Below are positions 43,801-52,250 of a stretch of DNA of 64,000 bases, in pieces; within the stretch, counting starts at the first letter, position 1; every line of letters begins with the position of its first letter. This stretch comes from Owenia fusiformis. Its lineage: Eukaryota; Annelida; Polychaeta; Sabellida; Oweniidae. The notes beneath the pieces were generated by a model, which did not search any database, had not been told where the DNA came from, and saw only the letters and a program-made list of their open reading frames with translations. The stretch is from NCBI GenBank assembly GCA_903813345.2, contig CAIIXF020000012.1, positions 11,452,932 to 11,516,931 on the forward strand, in the 5' to 3' direction. A program made the translations under genes and the position numbers.

Positions 43801-46482
43801 TTCTTGACTCCTAGAAATATCAGAAAAATGATCATGCATTACATTGCATAACGGTATAAGGGTTTTAAAATAATTTTATTTTACACTGTACCTTTGATTC
43901 CTCTGTGACATCCACATTGTTGTCTATCAGTTTAGGTTTCTGTTCATCATCATCGTAATCACTCTCAGTTTCATCTACTTCAACAACAGGCCCTGGAGAA
44001 ACAAATAACAAAGTCTAAAGCAACATGTAGCTGGCATAAAGTAGCATATACATGTATTAGACCCTAAAGTAACACATTTAAGAGACCTGAAAGGTCTTAA
44101 ATTATAGCCCTTGACCTAACATATACTCGACTCTAACAGTAAGGCATCATACATGTATACCATGCCCTAAAGAAGTATTATATAAGCATACCCAAGTACA
44201 TGTATGCAAAATAGTTTTCAAGCTAGTAAATGACCACTGAGGCCTTTAGATCAAGATTATTTACTCACTAAAAGTGTAACGGTTTGTTACGGAAGCTGAC
44301 TCTGAATGTCAAACACAATGCAAACAATTACAATGACTTCAAATGCTCACTTCTAAATACTATATTTATGTAAGTCACCAATCATTGGCGGGGAAATAAA
44401 ACCAGAACTCTGAATTCCAATAATCCAACTTACATTTACGAGGGTTCCTTAGACCGACTGAAGTTTTAGCACCAGCCCTTTCATAGAAGTTTTCAAAGAG
44501 AGCAAGTACACGATGTCTGTCCAATATTCCAATCTGAAAGATATAAGATTCACTTCATATAGTTATTTCAAGAATTTGTTTTACATACTTACAGGATATA
44601 GCTTGGATGAAGAGTTGGCATTTACAATTATTTTTGACTGTATGGTGAAAAGAAATGTTTATACAATACATTCAATTACATTTAAATTAAGTATATTGTA
44701 ATTACATTCTAAGACAGAAATACTCAGAAAATTATGGATCAAAACAAGATGTACATGTATACAGTAGTAATAGTGCTGTCCCCAGGTCTGATTTCGGTGA
44801 TCGGCTAGTAAAAAAGGTTTGAGGATATCATTTTGTTCTTGACACTCGCTAGAGTAAATTATCCTAACTTGAGTAAAAATGTGTGGTAAGTGAATTCGCT
44901 ATGGGCAGTTAGAGAGGCGCCATCTATTCATTTTCAAACAGGGGGTAGGGGTATAAAATAATTTTTTATCACATTTTAATAGTAAAATGACATTGAAATA
45001 CTAATAAAATCTTATCAAAAACATTATTTACAATCAGTATGAATTTTCTTGTGTGGATTAGGGTGAAAATAAGTGCATATTTTGAAATTCACTACAGGGG
45101 CGCCACCTATTTTCATACTTCTACCAGGTGTAATAACTTATTTTAGATTCGATTCGATTAGGTACGAAATGTACTGAAAAAAATCAATCTAAAGGACCTA
45201 TATATTTTCATACCACATACTTAAAATTGGATCAATAGCTTTTGTACCGGGGGAGAAAAAAATTCTTGAAATTTAAGAATATTAATTATTTTCACCCTAA
45301 TCCACACAAGAAAATTCGTACTGATTGTAAATAATGTTTTTGATAAGATTTTATTAGTATTTCAATGTCATTTTACTATTAAAATGTGTTAAAAATTATT
45401 TTATACCCCTACCCCCTGTTTGAAAATGAATAGATGGCACCTCTTTAACTGCCCATACAAATTTACTTACCACACATTTTTACTCAAGTTAGGATAATTT
45501 ACTCTAGAGAGTGTCTGGAACAAAATGATACCCTCAAACCTTTTTTACTAGCCGATCACCGAAATCAGACCTGGGGACAGTATCATAATATATTTTATTA
45601 AGATAAAGTAATCTTTTTCAAATTATGAGAAAAAATTAAGTAAAATAAAGTACCTCATTTCTAAGTTTGGTATGATTTATGGATTTATTTTATTTTTCAA
45701 GGTAATTATATTATATTAATCATACTATCCTACATTATTAATAAACTTACCCCGCTGTTGTCACAGGCCACAAATAGGTTAGTGAGTATGACCCTCCTTT
45801 GTCCCCTCTCAACTTGACTCCTATAGACCAAGGCACACTTGGAAAGGTGCTGGACGAATGTGTCAAAAATCTCTGGAGGCATATCTTGGATAAATTGCCC
45901 CAAATACTGGAAATATATATATGTAGTTGTTGTAAGAGGTTTTGGATAAAGGAAATATTCCAAGGGAAATATATTATATCTACACCAGAGGGACTTCAGG
46001 GACAAAGGGTAGATATAACATATTTCCCTATAACACAGTTGTTATCCCATACATATACTGTAGTCAAATGTCAATTTTGTAAAACTGGAAAAAAATAATT
46101 CTAAAATCTTCCCCCAAGGGATTGCTTTGGTTACTGTGCTATTCACAGGATATCAATTAAAAACTAAACATTAATATCCAAAAGGTCACAACCTGCCATT
46201 TGTTACAGATGCCAAATGGAAAACTTCTGTTCACTTTTGGTGGTGACACAACAAAAGTCAAAACAGTATTTTTTCGCTAAACATCAAAGATTCAACCTTC
46301 TAATAAATAGGTACTGATTTGCAATCATACAATAATAAACTAACCAGCGCAAACTCCCGCAATCCCATAGTTTTCCCAGAGTCATCTGTTGGTTCAAGGG
46401 TGTGGCTCAAATTAGCAGCTGATCGGAGCTCCTCTGGGTAATGCTCTACGATCTCCATGAATGACATCAATGCATTTTGTAA
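25606..46482 (-). CDS. EF-hand and GAF-like domain protein, probably EFCAB5-like (22 exons seen, 5' end missing)
   Basis: Twenty-two GT-AG exons on the minus strand join in one open frame of 1158 codons plus stop. Exons: 46345-46482, 45751-45906, 44434-44533, 43892-43992, 43112-43181, 42467-42640, 41125-41181, 39815-40288, 38458-38601, 38028-38230, 37581-37737, 35516-35667, 35176-35304, 34626-34798, 34261-34354, 32823-32957, 32172-32425, 30893-31020, 28388-28482, 27231-27455, 26512-26611, 25606-25823. Every junction keeps phase. In order the protein has a helical region with a degenerate EF-hand ([12 protein letters not shown] across two exons), a long acidic Glu/Lys/Ser disordered stretch, a canonical EF-hand ([12 protein letters not shown]), a GAF-like domain ([20 protein letters not shown]), a second GAF-like region and a closing helical region. 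This order suggests EFCAB5, a poorly understood protein of ciliated cells. The name is inferred from memory of the family. The first exon and start codon were not found. Confidence 0.75.
26512..26611 (-). CDS. EF-hand/GAF gene exon
   Basis: [20 protein letters not shown]... to NEYLD, phase 0 to 1. Confidence 0.85.
26682..26889. mobile_element. 208-bp MITE related to 24575-24743
   Basis: Starts caggcctgtagccagg and ends cctggctatgggcctt, a near-perfect inverted repeat. The core has a G tract at 26698-26710 and cccccct runs. It is intronic in the EF-hand/GAF gene. Confidence 0.8.
27231..27455 (-). CDS. EF-hand/GAF gene exon: helical module
   Basis: [20 protein letters not shown]... to DDWAKTKV, phase 0 to 0, using the inner AG of tttagag. 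The helix-PP-helix piece [20 protein letters not shown] recalls the base of the dynein stalk. Confidence 0.85.
27580..28385. repeat. Degenerate ~20-bp intronic minisatellite next to an exon
   Basis: Many variants of tagcactacattttactgac occur at 27580-27760 and 28070-28375, interrupted by a non-repeat insert that includes the hairpin at 27952-28063. The array runs to within about 15 bp of the exon donor at 28388. Confidence 0.75.
27952..28063. repeat. 112-bp near-perfect hairpin
   Basis: The left arm gttatgtcactatgacgtga and onward pairs with the right arm ending gtgacataac over about 27 bp. An inner pairing (cccaaatatag / ctatattggg) extends the stem. It is a miniature foldback element or transcribed hairpin. 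Confidence 0.75.
28388..28482 (-). CDS. EF-hand/GAF gene exon: helix after second GAF-like region
   Basis: [18 protein letters not shown]... to ELSKEA, phase 1 to 0. The donor GGCA|GTAAAG is weak but keeps frame with the next exon. Confidence 0.75.
29010..29248. repeat. ~45-bp intronic minisatellite, left part
   Basis: Units of acatgttaatcagttaataacatgta.cattg. The array resumes at 30248-30320 beyond a MITE insertion. Confidence 0.8.
29249..30245. mobile_element. Tc1/mariner-type MITE, 997 bp, inserted in a minisatellite
   Basis: Begins cagggtggtccaaaaaaaag and ends with its exact reverse complement for at least 34 bp, flanked by TA (29247-29248, 30246-30247). No transposase ORF. Confidence 0.92.
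30893..31020 (-). CDS. EF-hand/GAF gene exon: second GAF-like region
   Basis: [20 protein letters not shown]... to VSVDISI, phase 2 to 1. [20 protein letters not shown] resembles the central strands of a GAF fold. Confidence 0.85.
31530..31830. repeat. Intronic minisatellite, ~19-bp core in a ~130-bp duplication
   Basis: The core attcatgtgaaaatcatga is repeated with variants. The block from attcatgtgaaaatcatga to catgggttctct occurs twice (about 31576-31654 and 31688-31774). Confidence 0.8.
32172..32425 (-). CDS. EF-hand/GAF gene exon: end of first and start of second GAF-like region
   Basis: [19 protein letters not shown]... to RLERKDNLF, phase 0 to 2. The helix after the GAF core leads into a second alpha/beta segment (NITIYMVEP). 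Confidence 0.9.
32426..32740. repeat. Intronic minisatellite, ~20-bp ggataagtggaaatgtgaca unit
   Basis: About 15 degenerate copies begin immediately at the exon acceptor (32425/32426). The open frames they create on the minus strand are repeat artefacts. Confidence 0.85.
32823..32957 (-). CDS. EF-hand/GAF gene exon: GAF-like core
   Basis: [20 protein letters not shown]... to EIQFFQ, phase 0 to 0. The pattern [18 protein letters not shown]...F..HEI is the most recognisable GAF signature here. Confidence 0.9.
34261..34354 (-). CDS. EF-hand/GAF gene exon: GAF-like domain
   Basis: [18 protein letters not shown]... to HTRPAE, phase 2 to 0. Confidence 0.85.
34626..34798 (-). CDS. EF-hand/GAF gene exon: start of GAF-like domain
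   Basis: [19 protein letters not shown]... to LYRDMKGVS, phase 0 to 2. The alternating hydrophobic strand [18 protein letters not shown] is typical of a GAF core. Confidence 0.85.
35176..35304 (-). CDS. EF-hand/GAF gene exon
   Basis: [18 protein letters not shown]... to VFQSLYK, phase 0 to 0. Helical lead-in to the GAF-like domain. Confidence 0.85.
35516..35667 (-). CDS. EF-hand/GAF gene exon: basic segment and helix
   Basis: [20 protein letters not shown]... to VEFLMSCVE, phase 1 to 0. A basic patch is followed by an acidic amphipathic helix. Confidence 0.85.
36733..36750 (-). CDS. Possible 18-nt microexon of the EF-hand/GAF gene
   Basis: tttatttcaaag|18 nt|gtgatac is flanked by good splice signals and is phase 1 to 1, so it could add six residues (GIEKFE) between the 37581 and 35516 exons without changing frame. 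The gene reads through equally well without it. Confidence 0.3.
36890..37090. repeat. Palindromic element (hairpin), ~136-bp core
   Basis: Arms 36955-37012 and 37032-37090 share atgatttgaagtgcaataca and aggatatattctgctc in inverted orientation around a ~20-bp loop. A second small motif pair (caatacagaa/ccaatacagag) flanks it. Confidence 0.8.
37581..37737 (-). CDS. EF-hand/GAF gene exon: canonical EF-hand
   Basis: [19 protein letters not shown] then loop [12 protein letters not shown] (Asp, Asp, Ser and Glu at ligand positions), phase 0 to 1. This is the best calcium-binding site in the protein. Confidence 0.9.
38028..38230 (-). CDS. EF-hand/GAF gene exon: helical segment before the canonical EF-hand
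   Basis: [20 protein letters not shown]... to EKLLRLRE, phase 1 to 0. Confidence 0.85.
38458..38601 (-). CDS. EF-hand/GAF gene exon
   Basis: [16 protein letters not shown]... to [10 protein letters not shown], phase 1 to 1. Acceptor is gtttttacag. Confidence 0.85.
39815..40288 (-). CDS. EF-hand/GAF gene exon: 158-residue low-complexity acidic exon
   Basis: Phase 1 to 1. Imperfect repeats of a [21 protein letters not shown] type give a Glu/Lys/Ser/Asp/Thr-rich disordered chain. The opposite strand is open only because of this composition. Confidence 0.8.
40700..41050. repeat. Intronic minisatellite, ~32-bp unit
   Basis: At least five clear units of tgattgtgctgaatgatcag followed by acaatagaat, then decayed ones. 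Gives a repetitive minus-strand frame that is not a gene. Confidence 0.9.
41125..41181 (-). CDS. EF-hand/GAF gene exon: short linker exon
   Basis: [19 protein letters not shown], phase 1 to 1. Of two nearby acceptors, caattttag is chosen over tagttcag because only it keeps the frame. Confidence 0.7.
41465..42466. repeat. Intronic minisatellite, ~90-bp unit containing a splice-donor copy, about 11 copies
   Basis: Units contain ggtacctccctgcctaattt, aaaatataaaagaaaatgca and tcttgtgaaacaagctatga. The right-most unit merges with the exon end at 42467. Identity falls leftwards, so the array grew from or near the exon. Confidence 0.92.
42467..42640 (-). CDS. EF-hand/GAF gene exon: Ser/Thr/Glu linker, source of a donor-bearing repeat
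   Basis: [18 protein letters not shown]... to ENEQQK, phase 1 to 1. Its donor AAAG|GTACCATAG and the preceding exon end resemble the unit border of the minisatellite filling the next intron. Confidence 0.8.
43112..43181 (-). CDS. EF-hand/GAF gene exon: Lys/Glu linker
   Basis: [16 protein letters not shown]..., phase 0 to 1. Acceptor is gtttcag and donor is AAAG|GTAACA. Confidence 0.75.
43250..43625 (-). pseudogene. Penelope-like element fragment: C-terminal GIY-YIG endonuclease region
   Basis: The minus-strand frame (43554-43360) reads [20 protein letters not shown], then RKVKEAIKI, then a diverged PSLN..GLTDPYW. This is the signature of the end of the Penelope-like GIY-YIG domain (H..GH.IDW...l......R..kEAi.I......lNr..G). 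A following segment with gatgaaaggacgagttgtgt and tcaaaagctcc resembles the 3' region of such elements. Catalytic residues of the domain lie upstream and are absent. Intronic, on the same strand as the host gene. Confidence 0.7.
43892..43992 (-). CDS. EF-hand/GAF gene exon: acidic linker
   Basis: [17 protein letters not shown]..., phase 1 to 0. It is strongly acidic and predicted disordered by composition. Confidence 0.8.
44434..44533 (-). CDS. EF-hand/GAF gene exon: end of degenerate EF-hand
   Basis: [20 protein letters not shown] then a basic tail, phase 0 to 1. Loop position 12 is Arg rather than Glu, so calcium binding here is doubtful. Confidence 0.85.
44776..45580. mobile_element. Foldback element with ~297-bp inverted arms, 805 bp
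   Basis: Left arm 44776-45072 and right arm 45286-45580 are reverse complements at high identity (ctgtccccaggtctgatttc at both ends). No coding sequence lies in the ~210-bp centre. Intronic in the EF-hand/GAF gene. The outer duplication is unclear. Confidence 0.9.
45751..45906 (-). CDS. EF-hand/GAF gene exon: start of degenerate EF-hand
   Basis: [14 protein letters not shown] to ACDNSG, phase 0 to 0. Acceptor is atttccag and donor is GGG|GTAAGT. The exon ends inside an EF-type loop (DNSG) completed by the next exon. Confidence 0.85.
46345..46482 (-). CDS. EF-hand/GAF gene: first recognisable exon
   Basis: Starts after tgtcatttcag with [14 protein letters not shown] and ends GCGCTG|GTTAGT, phase 0 to 0. 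Its incoming phase shows that at least one exon lies further right; none was identified. Confidence 0.75.
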
Positions 46483-48239
46483 CTGAAATGACAAATAATT
46501 TAGCTTTGTTTAAAATATTTATCAACCAAGACATTTGAAACATGACAAAATGTTACCAGGCTGTTACAATTCAAAAAGTACACATGTTATTTTAGATAAC
46601 ATTGTAGATAGACATGGTACATCATTATGATAATTGTACATTATAAAATTAAACAAATATTGCTTTTCAACAAGTTTGTTGATTTATGTATTAAAAAGGA
46701 ATGAACAGAACTTTCCAATTATTCCCAACCCATTTGGTGAACAAAGGTAGCTTGTGTATTTTATGTATGTACGACAAAGGGTAGATTTAGTGCATAATGA
46801 TTTTACCAAAATATTAAAAATATAGTAATTGGCCATTAAAACATGTATGTCATTTATAAACTAAACAAGATGTTTAAATGCTTGCGAACAAAATATAAAA
46901 ATCAAAAAGATTTTGGCATTTTTTTATTGCCAGTGAAACTCCATGGACTGCTCTGCCACAATGACAATTATCATTCAAAAAAAATAAAATAAAAGAAGTC
47001 ATACTTGATTGAAGTAAAAAATATTTTAATCTGTATTTAGACTATCTTGATAATTATTGGAAGCCTTTGTTAAAATATGCTAAAAAGTAAGAATGGAAAC
47101 AAGTAAATTCCGAGTATAGGACTTCATATTAGATCATAATTAAGCTTCTGAAAAATTTCGTGCAGATATATGATTTACATTGTCATTTTGTGTGTTGGTT
47201 CATTTTGTCTGCAAGTAAACAGCATTTGAATTAAGAAATAAATTGTGTTAAAATCTTGAAATTTCTTATAAAAATGATCTGCTCAACCCTATTGACATCC
47301 GATAGACCATTAATAAGGAACAGACAAATATAATAACTTTCTACCTAACACTTTTCTCCTTAGAAATGTGTAACTTTACAAGGAGGTCCCAATCGTAATA
47401 ATAAGGCTCCTTATATGAAGGAGCTGTCTGCACATCGGGTTATTTATAAATACAAAGAATATATACTGTACAGTAAGCACATGTACATACATGTACATAG
47501 TACAATTAATACAAAGAATGTTATTTCAACTTTGTTTCTTTATCACTTCAAACAAAAAATTGGGTGTTTAATTTCCAAATTTCCAGGTTGTTGAAGATCG
47601 ATACATCCAAAATGTCAGATTATACTTTTCAACTAATTGCCTGATATTTTGGAAATGTTTTAATATAGAGTTATAGTGAAGGTTTTGTTGAAAAGTGCTA
47701 TTCAAAAGTGGTCAGAAATGTTTTCATTAATGGCAAGTGTTAGTTTTTAACTAAATTTGCCGATATGTAGAAAAAGTGCCGAAGAAACAAGGTAGTCTCA
47801 TTAAGAATGCCATCAATGACAATTATGTAGAAGATGATCTTTTGTTTTTTAGATCCATCACAAGGTACAGAGGCAACATCTGCAACAGAAACAGCTGATC
47901 TCAGTGAGTTGATGTCTTACTTAATCTTACTTAATCAAAAGTTAAGGAACACAACCTTAGGAGGTCCCAAGGAGTTCCAAGAAGGTCCCAATCGCATTAA
48001 GGCTCATATTAATTACATGTAGTTGTCTTTATATTGGCTTTACTGGAAATGTCTATTCTTCTAGTATTGTAAGTAATCTAGAAATAAAATGTCCAAGTCT
48101 CATGACAAAAATACTACATGTAGGACATGATAAAGAATTTAGAATTTATTAAGGCACGGCCACTGTGTTATCAGGGCATGGCCAGACTACAATTATACAG
48201 ACTACATTTATACAGTCACGTTAATCTACAAAGATATTG
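46483..48239. other. Non-coding stretch with one weak plus-strand exon candidate
   Basis: AT-rich. At 47853-47904 tttgttttttag|atccatcac...gatctca|gtgagt has splice-like borders, is open, and is phase 1 to 1 (PSQGTEATSATETADL). It has no recognised partner exons. Related caaggaggtcccaat motifs at about 47380 and 47960 suggest a local duplication. Confidence 0.3.
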
Positions 48240-49540
48240 TGTTGTAATGGTTGCGATGTTATAGGTTTCTTTTCTTAAAGCACATGTCAATGAAATGCAG
48301 GACTTCCTCCATATTTGATTTGTATGACATAATGTATAAGAACTTGTTTTCCTCAGTCATGTTAGAAAAGTCCTTATTTGACGTTTGAATTTTATCTAAT
48401 AATATAGTGCGCTCACTTTCGTAGATTTTGCATCTCATAACAAAGTGCAGCTCATCTTCAACACAATTGTCTGAACATTTTGTACATATGCGTTCTTCTA
48501 CATTTTTATTTTTGTATCTTCCTGCTTCAACCTCTAATGAATGGTCACTGAGTCTCAGCTTTGTAAATAGTTTTCTTTTTTCAAAGTTAGTTTCAGTAGT
48601 GAGATATTCTTCAAGATGTATATTATTTTTGAATTTTACGTAGGTTCTCATTTTACTATTGTTACTTGGTTTGCTACCAGCGTTTATTTTCATCTTCCAC
48701 TGGTCATTGCATTTAGTGATAAGTTTTTGTTTAACAGATTTTAAGAATGTACTTTTTGAGGATGAATCAGGAAGTTTAACATTATTTATATCAATGTCAA
48801 TACTTTGCAGTGACTTTGCAATGAAATTGTACCACAGACTGTATTTTTTGTATTTCATGTGTGAAAGTAATTTGCTCATTAGAGAAGTCTTTGGCAGCAT
48901 GCTTATATGCGTCCAGTATTTAATTGCACTCAAATGAATATGATATGACATTGGTAGTCTGCCAGTCTCACTCAGTATTGCAAGGTTACTGCAGTTGTGT
49001 TTGACATCAAGAATCTATCTGCAGCACTTTATTTGTATATTTTCAATTTTCTTCTTAAAATCAAACATGTTTTTTGCACTTATCTGCGTGCACCAGATTT
49101 CTGAGTTGTATAGTAATATTGGTTTTATACAGGCATCAAATAAATGAAGAGTTAATTTTACAGACCTAACATTTGCAGAGTAGAGTTGATTTTAAGCCAA
49201 ACCAAGCCTTTTGTGCTTTAAGTGCCAATTCTTGGCTAGCAGTATCTAGACCCTTTTTTGAGAATACTATTCCTAAGTATGTGTATCGATTAGTGAATAC
49301 TATATCTTGTTTTTTGTATCTCAGACTTTTGCTACCATTATTGCTATATTCACCACCTATAACTAGTGCTTGTGATTTCGCTACATTGACATCAATTTTC
49401 CACCTATAACAGTATTCCTCCAAATTATTTAGGTTGATAAAAGTGTCCACATTACAACAACTTATATTAACAATAAAAGCACAAGCAAAATTGTTGGTTG
49501 AAAAAGATGTTGACATTTTAAGTTTAACTTTTACCACTTA
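48240..49540 (-). pseudogene. Decayed 5'-truncated LINE, RT thumb to C-terminus
   Basis: Two open stretches (49537-49166 and 48951-48259) and the segment between them form one LINE C-terminal half. RT thumb features (NLEEYCYRWKIDVN, KSQALVIG, YTYLGIVFSKKG) are followed by KPILLYNSEIW. A TAG then interrupts after KCC. The knuckle C-x2-C-x9-H-x4-C (CTKCSDNCVEDELHFVMRC) comes last. No catalytic RT motif survives. At least one stop and one frame change are present. Confidence 0.8.
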
Positions 49541-49670
49541 ATTTACCACTTAAATTGTTTATTTTAAAACATGTATGATACTTAATGATTAATAATACAT
49601 AACCAAACTATACTATGTAAACAATGTCAAGATCAAGTATTTTCGTTTTATCAAATTTTAAAGATATATA

Positions 49671-49928
49671 CAGGGTGGGCCAATAAAAACTGGAACATTT
49701 TTCTATTTATTCTATTCTCTTTATTTTTGCAGTTCAATCTACTTCAGATACTGGTAAAGTGATTATTTGTGAAAGTGTTAAAGATTAAAGTATGTATGTA
49801 TGATTAATTTTGGCTTGTCATGGTCATGATCTGTATACTGCGTGCGTCATGAAAAATTTCCAAATTTTCTCTGCTTGAGACATTAGAGACTTAGAGAAAA
49901 ATGTTCCAGTTTTTATTGGCCCACCCTG
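49671..49928. mobile_element. Tc1/mariner-type MITE, 258 bp
   Basis: cagggtgggccaataaaaac... at the left, exact reverse complement at the right for over 30 bp, flanked by TA (49669-49670, 49929-49930). Confidence 0.92.
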
Positions 49929-49938
49929 TATATATATA

Positions 49939-50559
49939 CTGGGTGGGCCAAAAAACGCCACTTTTTTTTCAAGACACTATAACTTTTTTATTTTCCAACC
50001 TATTTATATCCCAAATTTTGCAGTTATATAATTCCAGGGGTTCTTAGTAATAATATAATGTAACAAGCCCTTCAACTTGAATTATATTTGATCTAAAAGA
50101 GGAGTTCAATTGGTCCGCCACCCTCTTTGATGATAGCTTTTAGTCTTAGTTGCCTTGCTGATATAGCAGTATCAGTGAAATGTTGGCTAAGTTTCTTTCA
50201 ACCTGTCTTAATTGTCAGTTTTAGTTGGGCAATTTTTTAGATTGGGTGCCTTCATACCATCTCCTGGAGACCTTCCCTTACACTATACTCACTGGGTATT
50301 GTATCAGGACTATTAGCTTGGTGGTCATCAGGCCGTATCAGCTCAGGAACATTTTGCAAATTATGTTTATTTCTCATGGCACACCACATGTTTAAGTGAG
50401 ACGCTGGTGACATATTTTATTCAAGTAAAAGTGTACAATTCATAATCCATGGCTAGATAGCATCCTCGAGTTTCATTTGGTATGCAAATTATGATTTTGT
50501 ATCAAAAATTAAAAAAGTTATAGCATTTTGAAAAAAGTGGTGTTTTTTGGCCTACCCTG
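49939..50559. mobile_element. Tc1/mariner-type MITE, 621 bp, adjacent to the previous one
   Basis: Starts ctgggtgggccaaaaaacgc and ends ggtgttttttggcctaccctg, flanked by TA (49937-49938, 50560-50561). It is a different family from 49671-49928, separated from it only by (ta)n. Confidence 0.88.
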
Positions 50560-50624
50560 TATAAGTCCTCTGAGTCATTCAGTTTTTAGTTTCGTTTTGT
50601 CATTTTTGAAATTCTACCGTGGCA

Positions 50625-51986
50625 ATGGCATCAGACAATATAAATATAGGTAAATAAAAATATATTACAAAACTTAGTATAATAATACATAGTGAATTTA
50701 CTGTCTTCTTTTTATCTTTTTTACAAACAGAATTTGAATTAAGGGGAAAATTAAAGATCTTTGTAAAACAACAATATATATATCTATATCTTTTATTGAC
50801 TCAATAACCATGTCATGTAAATGACATATCAGTCACTACAGTGTACAAAAAACTACAAACTACAACTACATATAACAAAACTAATTTACATCATATCATA
50901 GAGTCACAAATCTAAGTATTGCTTATATGAAACACACTGAAAAGACTTCTTTCCATACAGATCAGTGGTGGGGAAAACTATCCATTGAAATCGGTGGTAA
51001 ATTGGGAACTGACTTTGATACAATTGGAATCCACCTTGGTGTTGATAATGCAGCTCTCAAAGATATCAAGAGTTCTTATCCCGGGGCAGCTAAACAATGG
51101 GGTAAGGAATTGCTGATAGAGTGGAGACAGGAACATGCTGATTGGACACATGAAAAACAGATAACAACGTTACAAAATGCTTTGGAAGATTCTGGTAGAA
51201 ATGATCTTAAAGTGAAGGTGGAGAAAGCAGAAGCAAAACGTAAGAAGTTCTACTATTTAACCAATCCAGTTTATGACTATTTCTTTCATGTAAGTGATCA
51301 GTTGATCAATATAACACTCAACTCAGCAAATTTTTGAAATAAAAAAAACGAGACTCCAAGCCAATAAATATTCTGTTAAAATTTTCTGTTTTCATATTTT
51401 GATTTTCAGTTATCATTTCTATATTATATGTACACTTCCCTCCATAAGTTTGGCAACTGAGTCTTCATTTGATAACATGTTCACTGTTCCACAACTAATT
51501 ACTTTGACGGAACATCAATGTAACAAAAAATGGATGAACTCCCTGGATACGACTTCTTTCGTTTTCTCGATTTAAACCTTCTTATAAGTCAAGTTGCGGA
51601 TTATCATTTGACACAAACTTAGACAATATAGTCTAACTTTGTGCCAAATTATAATCGGCAACTTGACTTGTAAGTAGGTTTAAATCCAGAAAACAAAAAA
51701 CTCGTAACCAGGAAGTTCATCCATTTTGTTACATTGATGTTCCGTCCAAGTAACTAGATGTGAAAAAGTGAGGTTAAAGCCTGTGAATGAGTAAATCTTT
51801 ATTTTGCCCTGTGATAGTTCAGAAATTAATTATGTTATATATATTTCAGGGGTTGCAGCTCAAGAACAAGCTAAGCAACCCAAAGAAGATCAAGGTGCAA
51901 AGGATGAATTAGATTTGCCCTCACCACCTGCAGAGAATCCAAAAGATGCTCAGTTGGAGGCAAGATTGAAAAAACTTAAAAGTTAA
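50625..51986 (+). CDS. Small Death-domain protein (3 exons, 146 aa)
   Basis: Exons 50625-50649, 50961-51239 and 51850-51986 join in one 441-nt frame with phase-1 introns (ATAG|GTAAAT, catacag|AT, AAAC|GTAAGA, atttcag|GG). The start gcaATGG has G at -3 and +4. Exon 2 is almost entirely a Death domain of about 90 residues: WWGKLSIEIGGKLGTDFDTI, then LGVDNAALKDIK, QWGKELLIEWRQEH and LQNALEDSGRNDLK match the six-helix pattern with its conserved W, LG, LL..W and L..AL positions. Death domains pair with others in apoptosis and immune adaptor complexes. Exon 3 is a charged disordered tail ending in ARLKKLKS. There is no signal peptide, kinase or second domain, so it is a single-domain adaptor or decoy. 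The partner is unknown. Confidence 0.75.
51428..51800. mobile_element. Foldback element inside the Death-domain gene intron
   Basis: About 51495-51600 and 51650-51755 are inverted copies (blocks cggaacatcaatgtaaca, aaatggatgaact, cttataagtcaagttgc). The left outer end (ctccataagtttggcaact) matches the termini of 5054-5914. No right outer end was found. Confidence 0.75.
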
Positions 51987-52250
51987 ATAATAGCAAGAAT
52001 AGCAAGAGGACTATTAAAGAACTACTTGATGTTGACCCTTTGAAATGCCTATGGACTTGGAGACTGGATTTTATCTATCCCACATCATTTGAGACTGAAT
52101 GCTCTATCTTGTATGAGTACTTGTATCTACAACTATTTTTGAGATTATGAGTATTGGGTATCAATTTCTAATTTTTTCTTCAACATGTATTGTAATGACT
52201 TCAGTATGAATGAAATGTCCCTTGGTGTTCTGGTCTTGGATTGTGATATC

